Source: Adiantum capillus-veneris (lineage: Eukaryota; Streptophyta; Polypodiopsida; Polypodiales; Pteridaceae). From it: a stretch of DNA of 64,000 nt. Location of the stretch: positions 63,957,184-64,021,183 of the forward strand of contig CM043942.1 in the NCBI GenBank assembly GCA_014529385.2, in the 5' to 3' direction. Position 1 is the stretch's first letter. Each line of letters begins with the position of its first letter. Under the pieces are notes generated by a model. That model saw nothing but the letters and a program-made list of their open reading frames with translations. It made no database searches and was not told the DNA's origin. Positions 32,848 to 42,664 of this stretch are shown one piece after another. Made by a program: the position numbers and the translations under genes.

Positions 32848-33693
32848 ATGGATGTGTTACCGGGTATGATGGAATCAGACAATGTAGACTGGGTACACCT
32901 AGCTGCAACCATAGATACCTGGGGAAATAGAGGAACCACTTGGGTCACACTAGAGGGGGAAGAGGTACCACAAATTGCACCTCTGAACATTATAAGTGCC
33001 ATACATGCATCTTCTAAGGGCAAGGCAATTGTAGACCAATTTGACAGTGACACCGATAGCTCAATAGAAGACTTTGACCAACACGACTCAGACACAGACT
33101 CCCAGAGTGAAATGGATTCTGAATCTCATGAATTAGAGAGTGGAGAAAGTTCAGAGTCAAAACATTCGGAAGGACCGAGCACATCAACCGATGATAGCTC
33201 CTCCGAGAGTGAAGAGGACACCAACGAGGATTCCTTTAGTGAGCCAGATCTAAATGCAAATCAAAAGCAGGTCTCAAATAAGAAAAAGAAAAACTTTAAG
33301 AGGCGTCGATATCGAGCCAATGTACGTGCTAGGATAAAAAAGAAGAGATCCTTAGCAGAATGGCTCAGTTATATAGGAGCATGTGATGCTCATCAAAAAT
33401 TGGTAGACGATTGGGGTGAATATCTCCAAAATGTTATGTGGTGTAGACCGCGACCCCATGACATAGCCCAATTAGAGATCATAGACAAGCCAAAGTTGAG
33501 CCGCACTGCAAGGAGGCGTCAAAACCAAGAGTTAGCTCGACAACACATGAAAGAAGAAATGGAAGCACAGACCAAAGCACAACCAGAATCCACAGACTTG
33601 CATCCTGCACACAGAACATTTCAAATCTTACACCACAGGGGAAGCAAAGGTTGTGTACACAAAAGCCCAAAGAATACCAATCGATGGGAATAA
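32848..33693 (+). CDS. Acidic/basic linker between protease and RT
   Basis: This 281-codon segment continues the protease frame and has no known enzyme domain. Residues about 65-135 are dominated by Asp, Ser and Glu (for example DSDTDSSIEDFDQHDSDTDS). They are followed by a Lys/Arg cluster (KKKKNFKRRRYRANVRARIK) that could serve as a nuclear-localisation or nucleic-acid-binding patch. It overlaps the RT frame by 41 bases, with the RT frame shifted by one, so a frameshift mutation or programmed shift is needed to connect them. Confidence 0.6.
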   Translation: MDVLPGMMESDNVDWVHLAATIDTWGNRGTTWVTLEGEEVPQIAPLNIISAIHASSKGKAIVDQFDSDTDSSIEDFDQHDSDTDSQSEMDSESHELESGESSESKHSEGPSTSTDDSSSESEEDTNEDSFSEPDLNANQKQVSNKKKKNFKRRRYRANVRARIKKKRSLAEWLSYIGACDAHQKLVDDWGEYLQNVMWCRPRPHDIAQLEIIDKPKLSRTARRRQNQELARQHMKEEMEAQTKAQPESTDLHPAHRTFQILHHRGSKGCVHKSPKNTNRWE

Positions 33694-34939
33694 TGGAATC
33701 TATGATGGTCCGGCTATAGTTAAAGAAATAGAATTAACCGACCCCGGTGAAGAATCAAAACTTGTTTTTATTGCCCAAGACCTCAAAGAGGTTGAAGAGG
33801 CGGTCCTCAAAGAGCTTCTCAAGGAATTCAAGGACGTATTCGCTTGGACATACCATGATATGAAAGGTGTTCCACCTTCTGTGGTCCAACATACAATCCC
33901 TATGATTAGCACTGCGATGCCCGTACAACAAAGACCCTACCCGATGAATCCTAAGTACTCAAGGATCATTCAAGAAGAACTAGAAAATCTTATCAAATGT
34001 GGGTTCATATATCCTATTGAACACTCTGAATGGGTGTCTCCAATAGTTATCGTGCCAAAAAAGAATGGGAAACTCAGGGTGTGCGTGGACCTCAAAAAAG
34101 TTAATGCAGCTACTAGAAGAGACCATTACCCCCTACCATATTCCGAACATGTACTCGAAAGAGTTGCAGGCAAGGAAGCTTATAGCTTTCGAGATGGGTA
34201 CTCAGGCTACAACCAAATCACGATAGCGCTAGAGGACCAAGCTAAAACTGCCTTCATCACAGAATTTGGCGTGTTTGCATTTCGTGTGATGGCTTTTGGC
34301 TTAACAAATGCCCCTGCTACATTCCAACGATTAATAAACACTGCTTTTAAAGAATATTTGAGAGAGTTTTGTGAAGCTTTCTTAGACGACCTTTGTGTTT
34401 ACTCTTCTTGGAAAGAACATCTGTCATGTTTGCGGAAGGTGTTTGAAAAGTGTAGGTTATATCGTATCTCATTGAACCCGTTCAAATGCCAATTTTGGGT
34501 CAAGCATGGAGTTATTTTAGGGCATATAGTATCTAAGAATGGTATCTCAACCGATGAGAGCAAAATTAAAGTGATTCTAGAGTTACCACCAGCAACCAAT
34601 TACAAGGGAGTTCAAAGGTTCATGGAACACGTGGGTTATTATCGACGGTTTATTTTATTTTTCGCTGAGATAGCACGTCCTTTGTACAAGCTTCTCATTG
34701 AATTTAAATGTACTGAAGAGTGTGACGAGGCCTATGAACAATTGAAGAAAACACTAGCAAGTGCTCCGATTTTAAGGACACCTAACTGGGATGTCATTTT
34801 CCATGTGCATATTGATGCATCAAACTTTGCTATTGGGTGTGTTCTCACTCAACCAGGAGAACATAAATTGGACTATCCCATTAGCTTTGCAAGCCGTCAA
34901 TTGAACGATGCTGAAAGGAACTACACCACTACAGAGTGA
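33653..34939 (+). CDS. pol: Reverse transcriptase and start of RNase H
   Basis: The 428-codon frame contains WVSPIVIVPKKNGKLRVCVD, motif A SFRDGYSGYNQI (catalytic Asp residue 181), FGLTNAPATFQRL and the FLDD box (Asp 245-246, 34385-34390), then KCRLYRISLNPFKC and GHIVSKNGI. RNase H begins with VHIDASNFAIGCVL. The catalytic triad of RT is complete, although motif A has Arg where Leu is usual. The frame ends at TGA 34937, between TTE and EGLAMVYAV of RNase H, and resumes in the same frame; CGA-to-TGA explains the stop. Confidence 0.9.
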   Translation: MYTKAQRIPIDGNNGIYDGPAIVKEIELTDPGEESKLVFIAQDLKEVEEAVLKELLKEFKDVFAWTYHDMKGVPPSVVQHTIPMISTAMPVQQRPYPMNPKYSRIIQEELENLIKCGFIYPIEHSEWVSPIVIVPKKNGKLRVCVDLKKVNAATRRDHYPLPYSEHVLERVAGKEAYSFRDGYSGYNQITIALEDQAKTAFITEFGVFAFRVMAFGLTNAPATFQRLINTAFKEYLREFCEAFLDDLCVYSSWKEHLSCLRKVFEKCRLYRISLNPFKCQFWVKHGVILGHIVSKNGISTDESKIKVILELPPATNYKGVQRFMEHVGYYRRFILFFAEIARPLYKLLIEFKCTEECDEAYEQLKKTLASAPILRTPNWDVIFHVHIDASNFAIGCVLTQPGEHKLDYPISFASRQLNDAERNYTTTE

Positions 34940-34945
34940 GAAGGT

Positions 34946-37693
34946 TTGGCAATGGTTTATGCAGTAAAGAAATTTCACTACTACCTTCTGGCAAACAAGT
35001 TTGTATTTTATGTGGATCATCAAGCGTTGTTGTATCTGGTAAACAAGCCATGCTCTGCAGGAAGAATCACACGATGGTTGTTAATTCTTCTGGAGTTTGA
35101 TTTCACGATTGTAGTGAGACCCGGTAAAAGGCACGTCATGGCTGATCATTTGTCTCGCATACCCAATGGTGAAGCCCCTACAGGAGTTGATGATGAATTA
35201 CCCGATACTTCCCTATTCATAGTTGAGACTATGCCTGAATGGAGTGAGAACATTGTTAAATTTTTAGTTAATGGTTTTCCACCCAAGGAACTTCGTAAGG
35301 ATATCGCTCGAAGGCTAGTAAAAGAATGTGAACCCTATTGTTTGATTGCCGGAACTCTGTATAGACTAGGCAAGGACGATATTCTTAGGCGTTGTGCCTG
35401 CGAGGATGAATATTTGTATATCTTGCAAGAAGCACATATGGGCATAGCAGGAGGACATTTTTCAAGAGACCTAACTGCTAGAAAGGTGCTGCAATCAGGC
35501 TATTGGTGGCCAACTTTATTTAAGGATGCATCACTTTTTACAAAAGGGTGTGATGAGTGCCAACGTTACAAGACCACACAACGCAAAGACAGAATGCCCT
35601 TACATCCTATTAAAGTAACCCAACCATTTGAAAAATGGGGCTTGGACTTTGTAGGTCCAATTAGTCCCGCAGCTCGCAACACTCAATCTCGATATATTCT
35701 AGTTGCTACGGATTATGTAACAAAGTGGGCTGAAGCTAAGGCTTCACAAAAAGCTTACACGATGACAACAGCTAAGTTTCTTTTTGAGAACATTATCACA
35801 AGATTTGGTTGCCCTTTTGAAACTGTTAGTGATAATGGTACCCATTTTATAAATGAGGTAATAAGAGAGCTTACCACGACCTTCATGATATCCCACCATA
35901 AGTTTACACCTTATTACCCGCAAGCTAATGGACAAGCCGAGAGCACCAACAAGACTCTAATCTCTATTTTAACCAAGACGGTAGAAGCTCATCGCACTGA
36001 TTGGGATTTGAAGTTGACATCTGCTCTATGGGCTTATCGTACTGCTTATAAAGTGGCTATTAATTGTACGCCATTCAAAATGGTATACGGCCAAGAAGCG
36101 GTTATGCCTTGGGAGTTTGTCATTCCTAGTCTTAGGGTAGCTTCGCAAGAAGGATGGATTGGTAACCCCTTAACCGAGCGTTTGTATATCTTAGAAAAAC
36201 TAGACGAAGAGAGACAGTTGGCTGTGCAAAATGCTCTTGTGGAAAAGGATAGGAGAAAGAAGTGGTTTGATCGCCATGTGAAGGACAAGGACATCAAATT
36301 TGGTGATAAAGTCCTTATGTATGGAGTACGTAAAGAGAAGAAAAAGTTGAAATATGCTGGTAAAGGACCATATAGAGTATGTGAAATTACCCCACAAGGT
36401 ACCCTTTGTGTGGAAACTCTTGATGGAGTTGAAACCATTGGATTCCTCAATGGGAGTAAATTCAAAAGATATTATGATCCTTTAAGCCAAGAAGAACTAC
36501 GGGCCATTCATCAAAAGAAGGCCGCCAAAGCACAAACCGAGTTAAAGAAGATACAAGCTCAAGCTGAGGCTAAGGAGCGACAACAACGTATAATACAAAA
36601 ACGAGAGGCTAACCTTGGAGTCACAAATGCATTCCATGTGGAAATCGAAGAGGATTGGTTGGACTCTGACACACCTCTACGATACCCTATTGAGTTAAAT
36701 AGTGCCTATGGAAAAGTGCTATATAACGCCTTATTGGACACGGGTGCTAAATATAATCTTCTATCCTATGGGGTGTGGTGTCAGTTAGGGAAGCCACCTC
36801 TATCTGAGAGTATTATCCAAGTCAAGGGTGTCAATAAGAAAAAAACTACGGTTTTTGGAATCTGGCACACTTCTGTCAGTTATGACAATGGAATTGTAGC
36901 TCAAGACTTTTTGGTCATGCCTACTGGAACTATGGAGGGTAATATAAACCTAGGACGCACGTGGATGATAGCCACCAAATGCACTATTGATTGGGGGACT
37001 GGGGGTGTCACAACGCAAAAACCAACTCTTATCCCTACCACTCAAGCCATAGTCCCTGAGATATTGCCTAAGGAAATAAAACCCAATACATTGCATGTCC
37101 AGGAGGTTGAACCATACGTCCCCATAGCCCAACTCTCTAGATCTTCAACTGATGTAGTTGAAAGAAAGCTTGAGACACACAAGAACCATCCTAATATAAC
37201 AAAGAAAGCATACAAGTGGGTCCCTAAAGCTTCTTTAGTAACCATGGTTGATGCTAAAAAACGGAAGCCTCGTAAGAAACGTCCCACTCGCTCCAAGAAA
37301 TGTAAGAAAACGTGGCGCTGGATTCCTAAACGACTATTAAAAGCCCAAGGATACTATGATGGAAATGAGCAAATTTGGGTACCTAAACGTAAAATGTGTC
37401 CTTCCCTATCGACAACAAACCCATATGAGTCAAACAGTGTAACGCTAAAGCCAATGGCAGACCGTGGGAAGGGAAAGATCACAGAATGCTACACATCTAG
37501 TCCAGAGCTAGTTTGGGCTCCAAGGCAAACCCAATTTATTCCACCTAGCTCAGGAAGGGGGGAGTTCCATGAAGCTTCTAGCTCCTCATGTAATACATCC
37601 ATAGAGGTAAAAGCTTCTGCACAGCCTCCATCTATAGTAATGGACCTCAATGAAGCTACAAAAGAATCCACACCTCCCAGTGTTCAAGAATAA
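34946..37693 (+). CDS. pol: RNase H end, integrase and C-terminal second retropepsin-like domain
   Basis: The 915-codon frame gives the rest of RNase H (FYVDHQALLYLVN, MADHLSRIP). The integrase zinc finger follows (His 164, Cys 202/205), then the core with Asp 234, Asp 296 and Glu 332, a D-X61-D-X35-E spacing, and a barrel-like C-terminus (GKGPYRVCEITPQGTLCVE). From residue 515 a coiled coil (EELRAIHQKKAAKAQTELKK) leads to a retropepsin-like domain at about 580-690: NALLDTGAKYNLLSYGVW (Asp 598), AQDFLVMPTG and NLGRTWM. The tail has four Trp motifs (KWVPK, RWIPK, IWVPK, VWAPR) and ends with STPPSVQE. No chromodomain is seen. The second protease-like domain is unusual for Ty3/gypsy Pol. Confidence 0.9.
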   Translation: MAMVYAVKKFHYYLLANKFVFYVDHQALLYLVNKPCSAGRITRWLLILLEFDFTIVVRPGKRHVMADHLSRIPNGEAPTGVDDELPDTSLFIVETMPEWSENIVKFLVNGFPPKELRKDIARRLVKECEPYCLIAGTLYRLGKDDILRRCACEDEYLYILQEAHMGIAGGHFSRDLTARKVLQSGYWWPTLFKDASLFTKGCDECQRYKTTQRKDRMPLHPIKVTQPFEKWGLDFVGPISPAARNTQSRYILVATDYVTKWAEAKASQKAYTMTTAKFLFENIITRFGCPFETVSDNGTHFINEVIRELTTTFMISHHKFTPYYPQANGQAESTNKTLISILTKTVEAHRTDWDLKLTSALWAYRTAYKVAINCTPFKMVYGQEAVMPWEFVIPSLRVASQEGWIGNPLTERLYILEKLDEERQLAVQNALVEKDRRKKWFDRHVKDKDIKFGDKVLMYGVRKEKKKLKYAGKGPYRVCEITPQGTLCVETLDGVETIGFLNGSKFKRYYDPLSQEELRAIHQKKAAKAQTELKKIQAQAEAKERQQRIIQKREANLGVTNAFHVEIEEDWLDSDTPLRYPIELNSAYGKVLYNALLDTGAKYNLLSYGVWCQLGKPPLSESIIQVKGVNKKKTTVFGIWHTSVSYDNGIVAQDFLVMPTGTMEGNINLGRTWMIATKCTIDWGTGGVTTQKPTLIPTTQAIVPEILPKEIKPNTLHVQEVEPYVPIAQLSRSSTDVVERKLETHKNHPNITKKAYKWVPKASLVTMVDAKKRKPRKKRPTRSKKCKKTWRWIPKRLLKAQGYYDGNEQIWVPKRKMCPSLSTTNPYESNSVTLKPMADRGKGKITECYTSSPELVWAPRQTQFIPPSSGRGEFHEASSSSCNTSIEVKASAQPPSIVMDLNEATKESTPPSVQE
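37552..37562 (+). promoter_or_regulatory. Internal polypurine-tract copy 1
   Basis: AGGAAGGGGGG is identical to the core of the true polypurine tract at 39877-39887, but lies inside the pol 3' end, 2.3 kb upstream. It could prime extra plus-strand DNA. Confidence 0.5.
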
Positions 37694-37779
37694 CCTGATG
37701 AACCACTTCAAGTTCGATCCTAGGAGAGTACCTTACCACCCTTGCAACTTGATGAGGCACCTAGGATAATAGAAAACTA

Positions 37780-38028
37780 ATGGCAAAAATCCTCACCTAT
37801 TACCAATTGGAACAATTGGTTTCAAAGGGTGACAAGCTCATTTCAAACGGTATGATCTACCCAAGGAAGGGGGGAGTGTTTGTGGACATCCATCATTCAC
37901 TTGCTTTCCTCTCAACCTTTCTCCCTGACCTCTTAATCTCCGATCTTAGGGAATGTATATATAAAGCCTTATACTCACAAAAACAAGATAAAAAAGTAAA
38001 AGAGCAAGAGCCATCACACAAATCATAA
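37780..38028 (+). CDS. Small post-pol ORF, unassigned
   Basis: An ATG at 37780 opens an 82-codon frame that starts MAKILTYYQLEQLVSKGDKL and ends in a Lys-rich tail (KQDKKVKEQEPSHKS). I do not recognise it. It lies 86 bases after the pol stop. It contains a second internal copy of the polypurine-tract 11-mer, so nucleotide constraint may explain part of the frame. Confidence 0.35.
   Translation: MAKILTYYQLEQLVSKGDKLISNGMIYPRKGGVFVDIHHSLAFLSTFLPDLLISDLRECIYKALYSQKQDKKVKEQEPSHKS
37864..37874 (+). promoter_or_regulatory. Internal polypurine-tract copy 2
   Basis: A second identical AGGAAGGGGGG occurs here, 2.0 kb upstream of the functional position next to the 3' LTR. With 37552 and 39877 it makes three exact copies in one element. 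Confidence 0.5.
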
Positions 38029-38101
38029 AAACAAATTATGCACAAAAACACGACCCTTGTAATATTTGCACTCTAACCATCATCTATTTGCGTGTACAGA
38101 T

Positions 38102-38523
38102 ATGGCTAGTACGCTAGAGTCATCCACTCCTGCCTTGGGTGAGAGGTACCCTCGTTACTTTTCACAAATATTTCACATGGTCTTTCCAGTGCTTGCATGT
38201 GAATGGGATTTGATAGGTACGCTAGCATGTGAGAGGATTTTGAGGAGTTAGAATGGCTGATACGTCTCTTGACCACGTCTGATCCATACTTAGTAGAGAG
38301 CGTTTCTCCCATTGCACAAGCCTACCCTTTTGACCAAGATGACTATAGGCGTCTAGTGACCTTTTTAGTAAACATGGGTACCTATGATGAAGAAGAAAAT
38401 TTACATGACTACACGGATGGCACATATGGTCTCATGGATGATGACTTTGTTTATCTCGACGACGAGGATAGGGGTTTAGCTTTAGGGTTTCCCCCCAACC
38501 TCTACAATATCCTATTCCCTTGA
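38102..38523 (+). CDS. Acidic post-pol ORF with one frame change
   Basis: ATG 38102 opens a frame (MASTLESSTPALGERYPRYF) that stops at 38249-38251. A second frame, open from 38233, continues with TSDPYLVESVSPIAQAYPFD and a strongly acidic end (LMDDDFVYLDDEDRG), stopping at 38521-38523. A single-base indel in 38233-38248 would give one ORF of about 140 codons. Just before the ATG, CTATTTGCGTGTACAG resembles a 3' splice acceptor, which would suit expression from a spliced transcript, as for accessory or env-position ORFs. No transmembrane or known domain is visible. Confidence 0.4.
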
Positions 38524-39876
38524 CTCTTTAGGGGGAGTGCAAATAATTAGGTTAGGGTTCCTTATGTTTTTTGTTGTGTTCAATAAGTGTTGGTACCTTT
38601 TCCCACTAATGTGCCTTCTGGAGGTATTCCTTTTGTTTCCTAGTGTGTACAGGAGCATGTTGCTATTGATAGGATTTGGACCTTCATGGAACCTTTCTCT
38701 CGTTCACACTTCAAATCAAGCGCGGCCATCAACACAAACAGGTGTTTTATGTCCATTAGCATTGCCCTTATCTTTTTGCATCCATGTTTGTCTGCTTTGA
38801 TTGTGATTGGTAGCATAATATTCAGCGCATTTGCTTAGTATCAAACATTTAATTCAATGTAATGTTTTGTCATAATCACTTGTCTAGGTTTAAAAATCAA
38901 GCAGTCCGACTAAGCTAGTTTGACCAAGCTAGGTATTAGAAATCTTCTCTTAATACCATGGGGAATGCCTTCCTAATAAGCAATGGTTACTTAGGTTCTT
39001 AATCCGATTTAGGCAGCATTGTGTGAAATGTACTAGGGCTTTCTAGTGGGCTTAACCCTATTGACCTTTAGCTTAAGTATTATAAAGGGAGTTTACTAAT
39101 GTGATGAGCCTGGGGAGGGTAACAGTGTTATATGACCCCCCAAAGTTACAAAATTAAAATGCTGAAAATGAACAAACAAAAAATCAAAGTGCCACAATGT
39201 AAAATTTTAAGCTGGAAGAGAAATCCCTGCTTAAATTGGTACTTCACTCACATGTATCGCCTATGGTACTAGAGCCCTAGAGGTTCCCAGTGTGGGCGCT
39301 TTTCCTTGAAAAGCAAAAAACCCAAGGCATACAAAATAAGCACACACATCAAAATTGAATCAATGTGAAAAGACTTTGGGGGGTCAAAGAAAAGGTAATC
39401 AGTCAGACGATGATTTCATGAGAAATTGCTTTTATCGTAGCTTAACTACAAGGTCTTCTAGGTATAGCCTCTAGTCCGCCCTCGAACATCACATACTTGG
39501 CTCTCGTGATTAAACAACTTAATTGACCAGAAAAAATTGAGAAGTTACCCATGGTATTAATAGTCGAGCTTAGTGCCTTTTGACCGTTAAATTAGCGACC
39601 CTGGACTTGTTTAATTTTTTACCTTTGCATCTGTTTATGCATTTGATTATATTGCAATTTAATGTTTATTGCTGACAAATTGTCTAAAATTCTGTTACCA
39701 ATCACTTTGTCTGTCTATTGCATATGATTTTTAATTGTATATGAGAATGCAATTACTGTGGCAATGTTGTTTGATTTTGCAGTGATTGAAGAAGGCTACG
39801 CACATCCATGTCGACTACTCTTCCATCTCGACGAAAGAGCTTCAACTGGATAGCTTCCGAGGACGGAATCTACATC
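38524..39876 (+). other. 3' untranslated part of the 13.5-kb element
   Basis: This AT-rich stretch of about 1.35 kb before the polypurine tract has no supported ORF. A hydrophobic frame at 38537-38800 looks like a product of T-rich composition. Confidence 0.6.
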
Positions 39877-39889
39877 AGGAAGGGGGGCA
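39877..39889 (+). promoter_or_regulatory. Polypurine tract
   Basis: AGGAAGGGGGGCA lies directly before the TG of the 3' LTR (39890). This is the standard site for plus-strand DNA priming. Confidence 0.9.
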
Positions 39890-40436
39890 TGTTAACCCTC
39901 ACGGCACACGGACACCCTATGATCTATAAACGTTGTATTATTTAGAGTCAGGTTCTGGGCTTGTCGGACCAATAGGAACAGGGTAAGGGTGATCGCCGAT
40001 GACATGCGCACTCTAACTGGAATATTCAAGGAGTTAGTTGGCTAAGTATGGGCGCCCAAGTGTGAATGGGGTGAGCTCATATAAAAGCCACTAAACCTAA
40101 TTTTTACTCATTCTCTCATTGTGCAATAGAAGCTGCTCTTGCTCCATCTCCACCTTCTCCTTCACCATCTCCTTGTGTGTGTGTGTGTGTACGTGTGAAA
40201 GAGAGTGTGAGAGTGTGTGTGTGATCGAGCGTTGCGGCGGCACGACGGTGGCGAGGCGGTTGAGTGCGGCGTAGCGGCGTCTCCCTCTTCTTCGCGGCGC
40301 GGGAATCCTTCATTCGCAACTACGCAGGAAGGTGAGTGACACACCATTCTTCCTTGTGAGCTTGTCTGTTGTATGACTGTGTGCTAGGAGCCTTTGTGGC
40401 TCGCACACGGTGCGTAGCAAGTCCCTAGCCTTGACA
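39890..40436 (+). repeat. 3' LTR of the 13.5-kb element
   Basis: The 547-bp LTR is collinear with the 5' LTR, with about 11 substitutions (10 transitions by my count) and a 2-bp longer TG run. The TATA box is at 40080-40086. Confidence 0.95.
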
Positions 40437-41061
<625 letters not shown>

Positions 41062-41668
41062 TTTGGTGTCCCCACGGAGGAACGACTTGTGTATGTTTTG
41101 TGTAGGTTCAACCTTCAGCATAGTGAAGTAGTTTGCATGAATGACAAGAATTTTTATGATCCTTTCATTCCCATTGCAAGGCAAAAGGTATACATAATTG
41201 TTAGTACTAAGTTGCAATTTCAATGAGTAGTCCGTAGAATTTTGGACCCTCTTAGGTTGGCCAAGATAAACGCTTTGATAAATCCTTTTATTTTGCCTCT
41301 CATTAGGTATGACCTTAGTTTGGACGTGTATATTTTTGTTTCTGTTTTAACCATTAGGTCATGCATAGACCATGGATAATGGCCCAGGAATAGAGGTTTT
41401 TCCCTTCCATTTCACTCCACACATTAGAATAAACATTGCAATTAGTAGAAAGATCCATTTTCAACAATGTATGGTGTTCATGTTTGGTGCCCAAAGAATA
41501 GGAGAAATTCTCACGTCACCAAACCCTGTCATCTTGCCTCTTGTTGACTATCATAGATCATTTGATGTGCATATTTTTATTTTGTTGTAGAATAGATTGG
41601 AATTTAGAAAACATTATTGTGTAAATTTTTGATAAAGAAAAAAAACGTGTTCACTTTGAATCAATTCA
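41062..41668. other. No gene seen
   Basis: The stretch lies between the CACTA-like end and the second gypsy Gag. Frames are short and lack domains. No 5' LTR or primer site for the second gypsy element is visible here, so its 5' end appears lost. Confidence 0.4.
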
Positions 41669-42444
41669 ATGGAGGCCCAACGTCAAATGTCAGGATATCC
41701 TCTCTTTTTTGGAGAGCATGGTGAGGATGCTGAGCTATTTATAGAAAATTTCAAAATGGCTTGCCGCATAAAGAGAGTGATAGGAGATGATGAACACTTA
41801 GAAATGTTTGAGGTAGCTCTGAGGAAGGATGCTAGCACTTGGTTTGACTCTCTATCTCAAAAGGTTAAGGGAAAATATAATGAAGTCATTGATCATTACA
41901 AGCGATACTTCTTTGACCCCCAAACACTCAGAAGCTATGGCAAGACATCATTTCTCACAAACAAAGAGACTTAGATGACTACTACATGTATAAACAAGAG
42001 TTTCTACCTCTTTGGGCTGTATGGGTGAGAAATGTTGCTAACCTTGGTGATGACGCAGAGTTCCTAAAGAAGGAAAGGTTCATAGCCGGTCTCTTTCCCA
42101 CACTCAAAATAAAAGTGGAGGCGGGTGCACCTGCTACCTTTGATGCAGCTGAAACTAAGGCTGTTGAGAAGTATAGAAAACTCAAGTGCCTAAGGGGAGA
42201 GGTTCCAATAGAGGGTCCCAGACCGAAGGGAGAATTGCAAGCATCAACATCTAGAGATATTCCTGAGGTAACAGTTGAGGTGATTGAAAAGTTAAATCAA
42301 TCCTTGAGCAACTTTTCAATTCACCTTGCACAAGCTGTAGGTCCCAATGGACAAACAAAGAAAGCAAAAGAGTGAGGGACACAACCTAGGCGACTTTTGC
42401 AATGTTAAATTTGCGAAGAGTCTGGACATGGGATGTATACTTGT
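41669..42444 (+). pseudogene. Second gypsy element: Gag
   Basis: Two frames joined by a frameshift near 41970 give a gypsy Gag: FFGEHGEDAELFIENFKMAC, DASTWFDSLSQKVKGKYNEV, then ERFIAGLFPTLKIKVEAGA. A knuckle at 42403-42444 reads C-x-I-C-EESG-H-GMYT-C and contains a TAA at its second codon. The order fits a Gag capsid plus nucleocapsid. The copy is not functional. Confidence 0.75.
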
Positions 42445-42664
42445 CCCTGGCCCAATGGGGAGCCAGGGAGATCTAACTTGAATTACCCAGTGATAAATGC
42501 AAGTGAAGGAGCTAGTCAACAACCAAGGATTCTACAAAGGCCAAATGGATCAAGACCACCTCTACGAGAAGTGGAAGGAGTTACACCTTTGCCACACCCA
42601 AATGTGCATGTGGTAGAGGTGACAAATTCAAAATAGGTTTACATGGAAGCAACTGGCATTAAGC

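Larger units (their letters stand above)
26950..40436 (+). mobile_element. 13.5-kb Ty3/gypsy LTR retrotransposon, nearly complete
   Basis: Two LTRs starting TGTTAACCC and ending CCTTGACA flank a full internal region: Asp-tRNA-like primer site, Gag, protease, RT, RNase H, integrase, a C-terminal extension, post-pol ORFs and a polypurine tract. Integrase after RNase H places it in Ty3/gypsy. The Asp-type PBS, large size and lack of a chromodomain fit the non-chromovirus (Athila/Tat-like) side, which is inference. The flanks GTGTG (26945-26949) and GTATG (40437-40441) could be a 5-bp target duplication with one change, inside a TG microsatellite. The LTRs differ by about 11 substitutions and a 2-bp repeat-length change by eye, so the insertion is fairly recent. 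Only four stop codons and one frame change interrupt the coding region. Confidence 0.95.

Noticed and set aside
38537-38800. Hydrophobic ORF as an envelope-like protein
   Set aside because: It lacks an ATG start, lies in T-rich DNA and has no signal peptide followed by an ectodomain layout.
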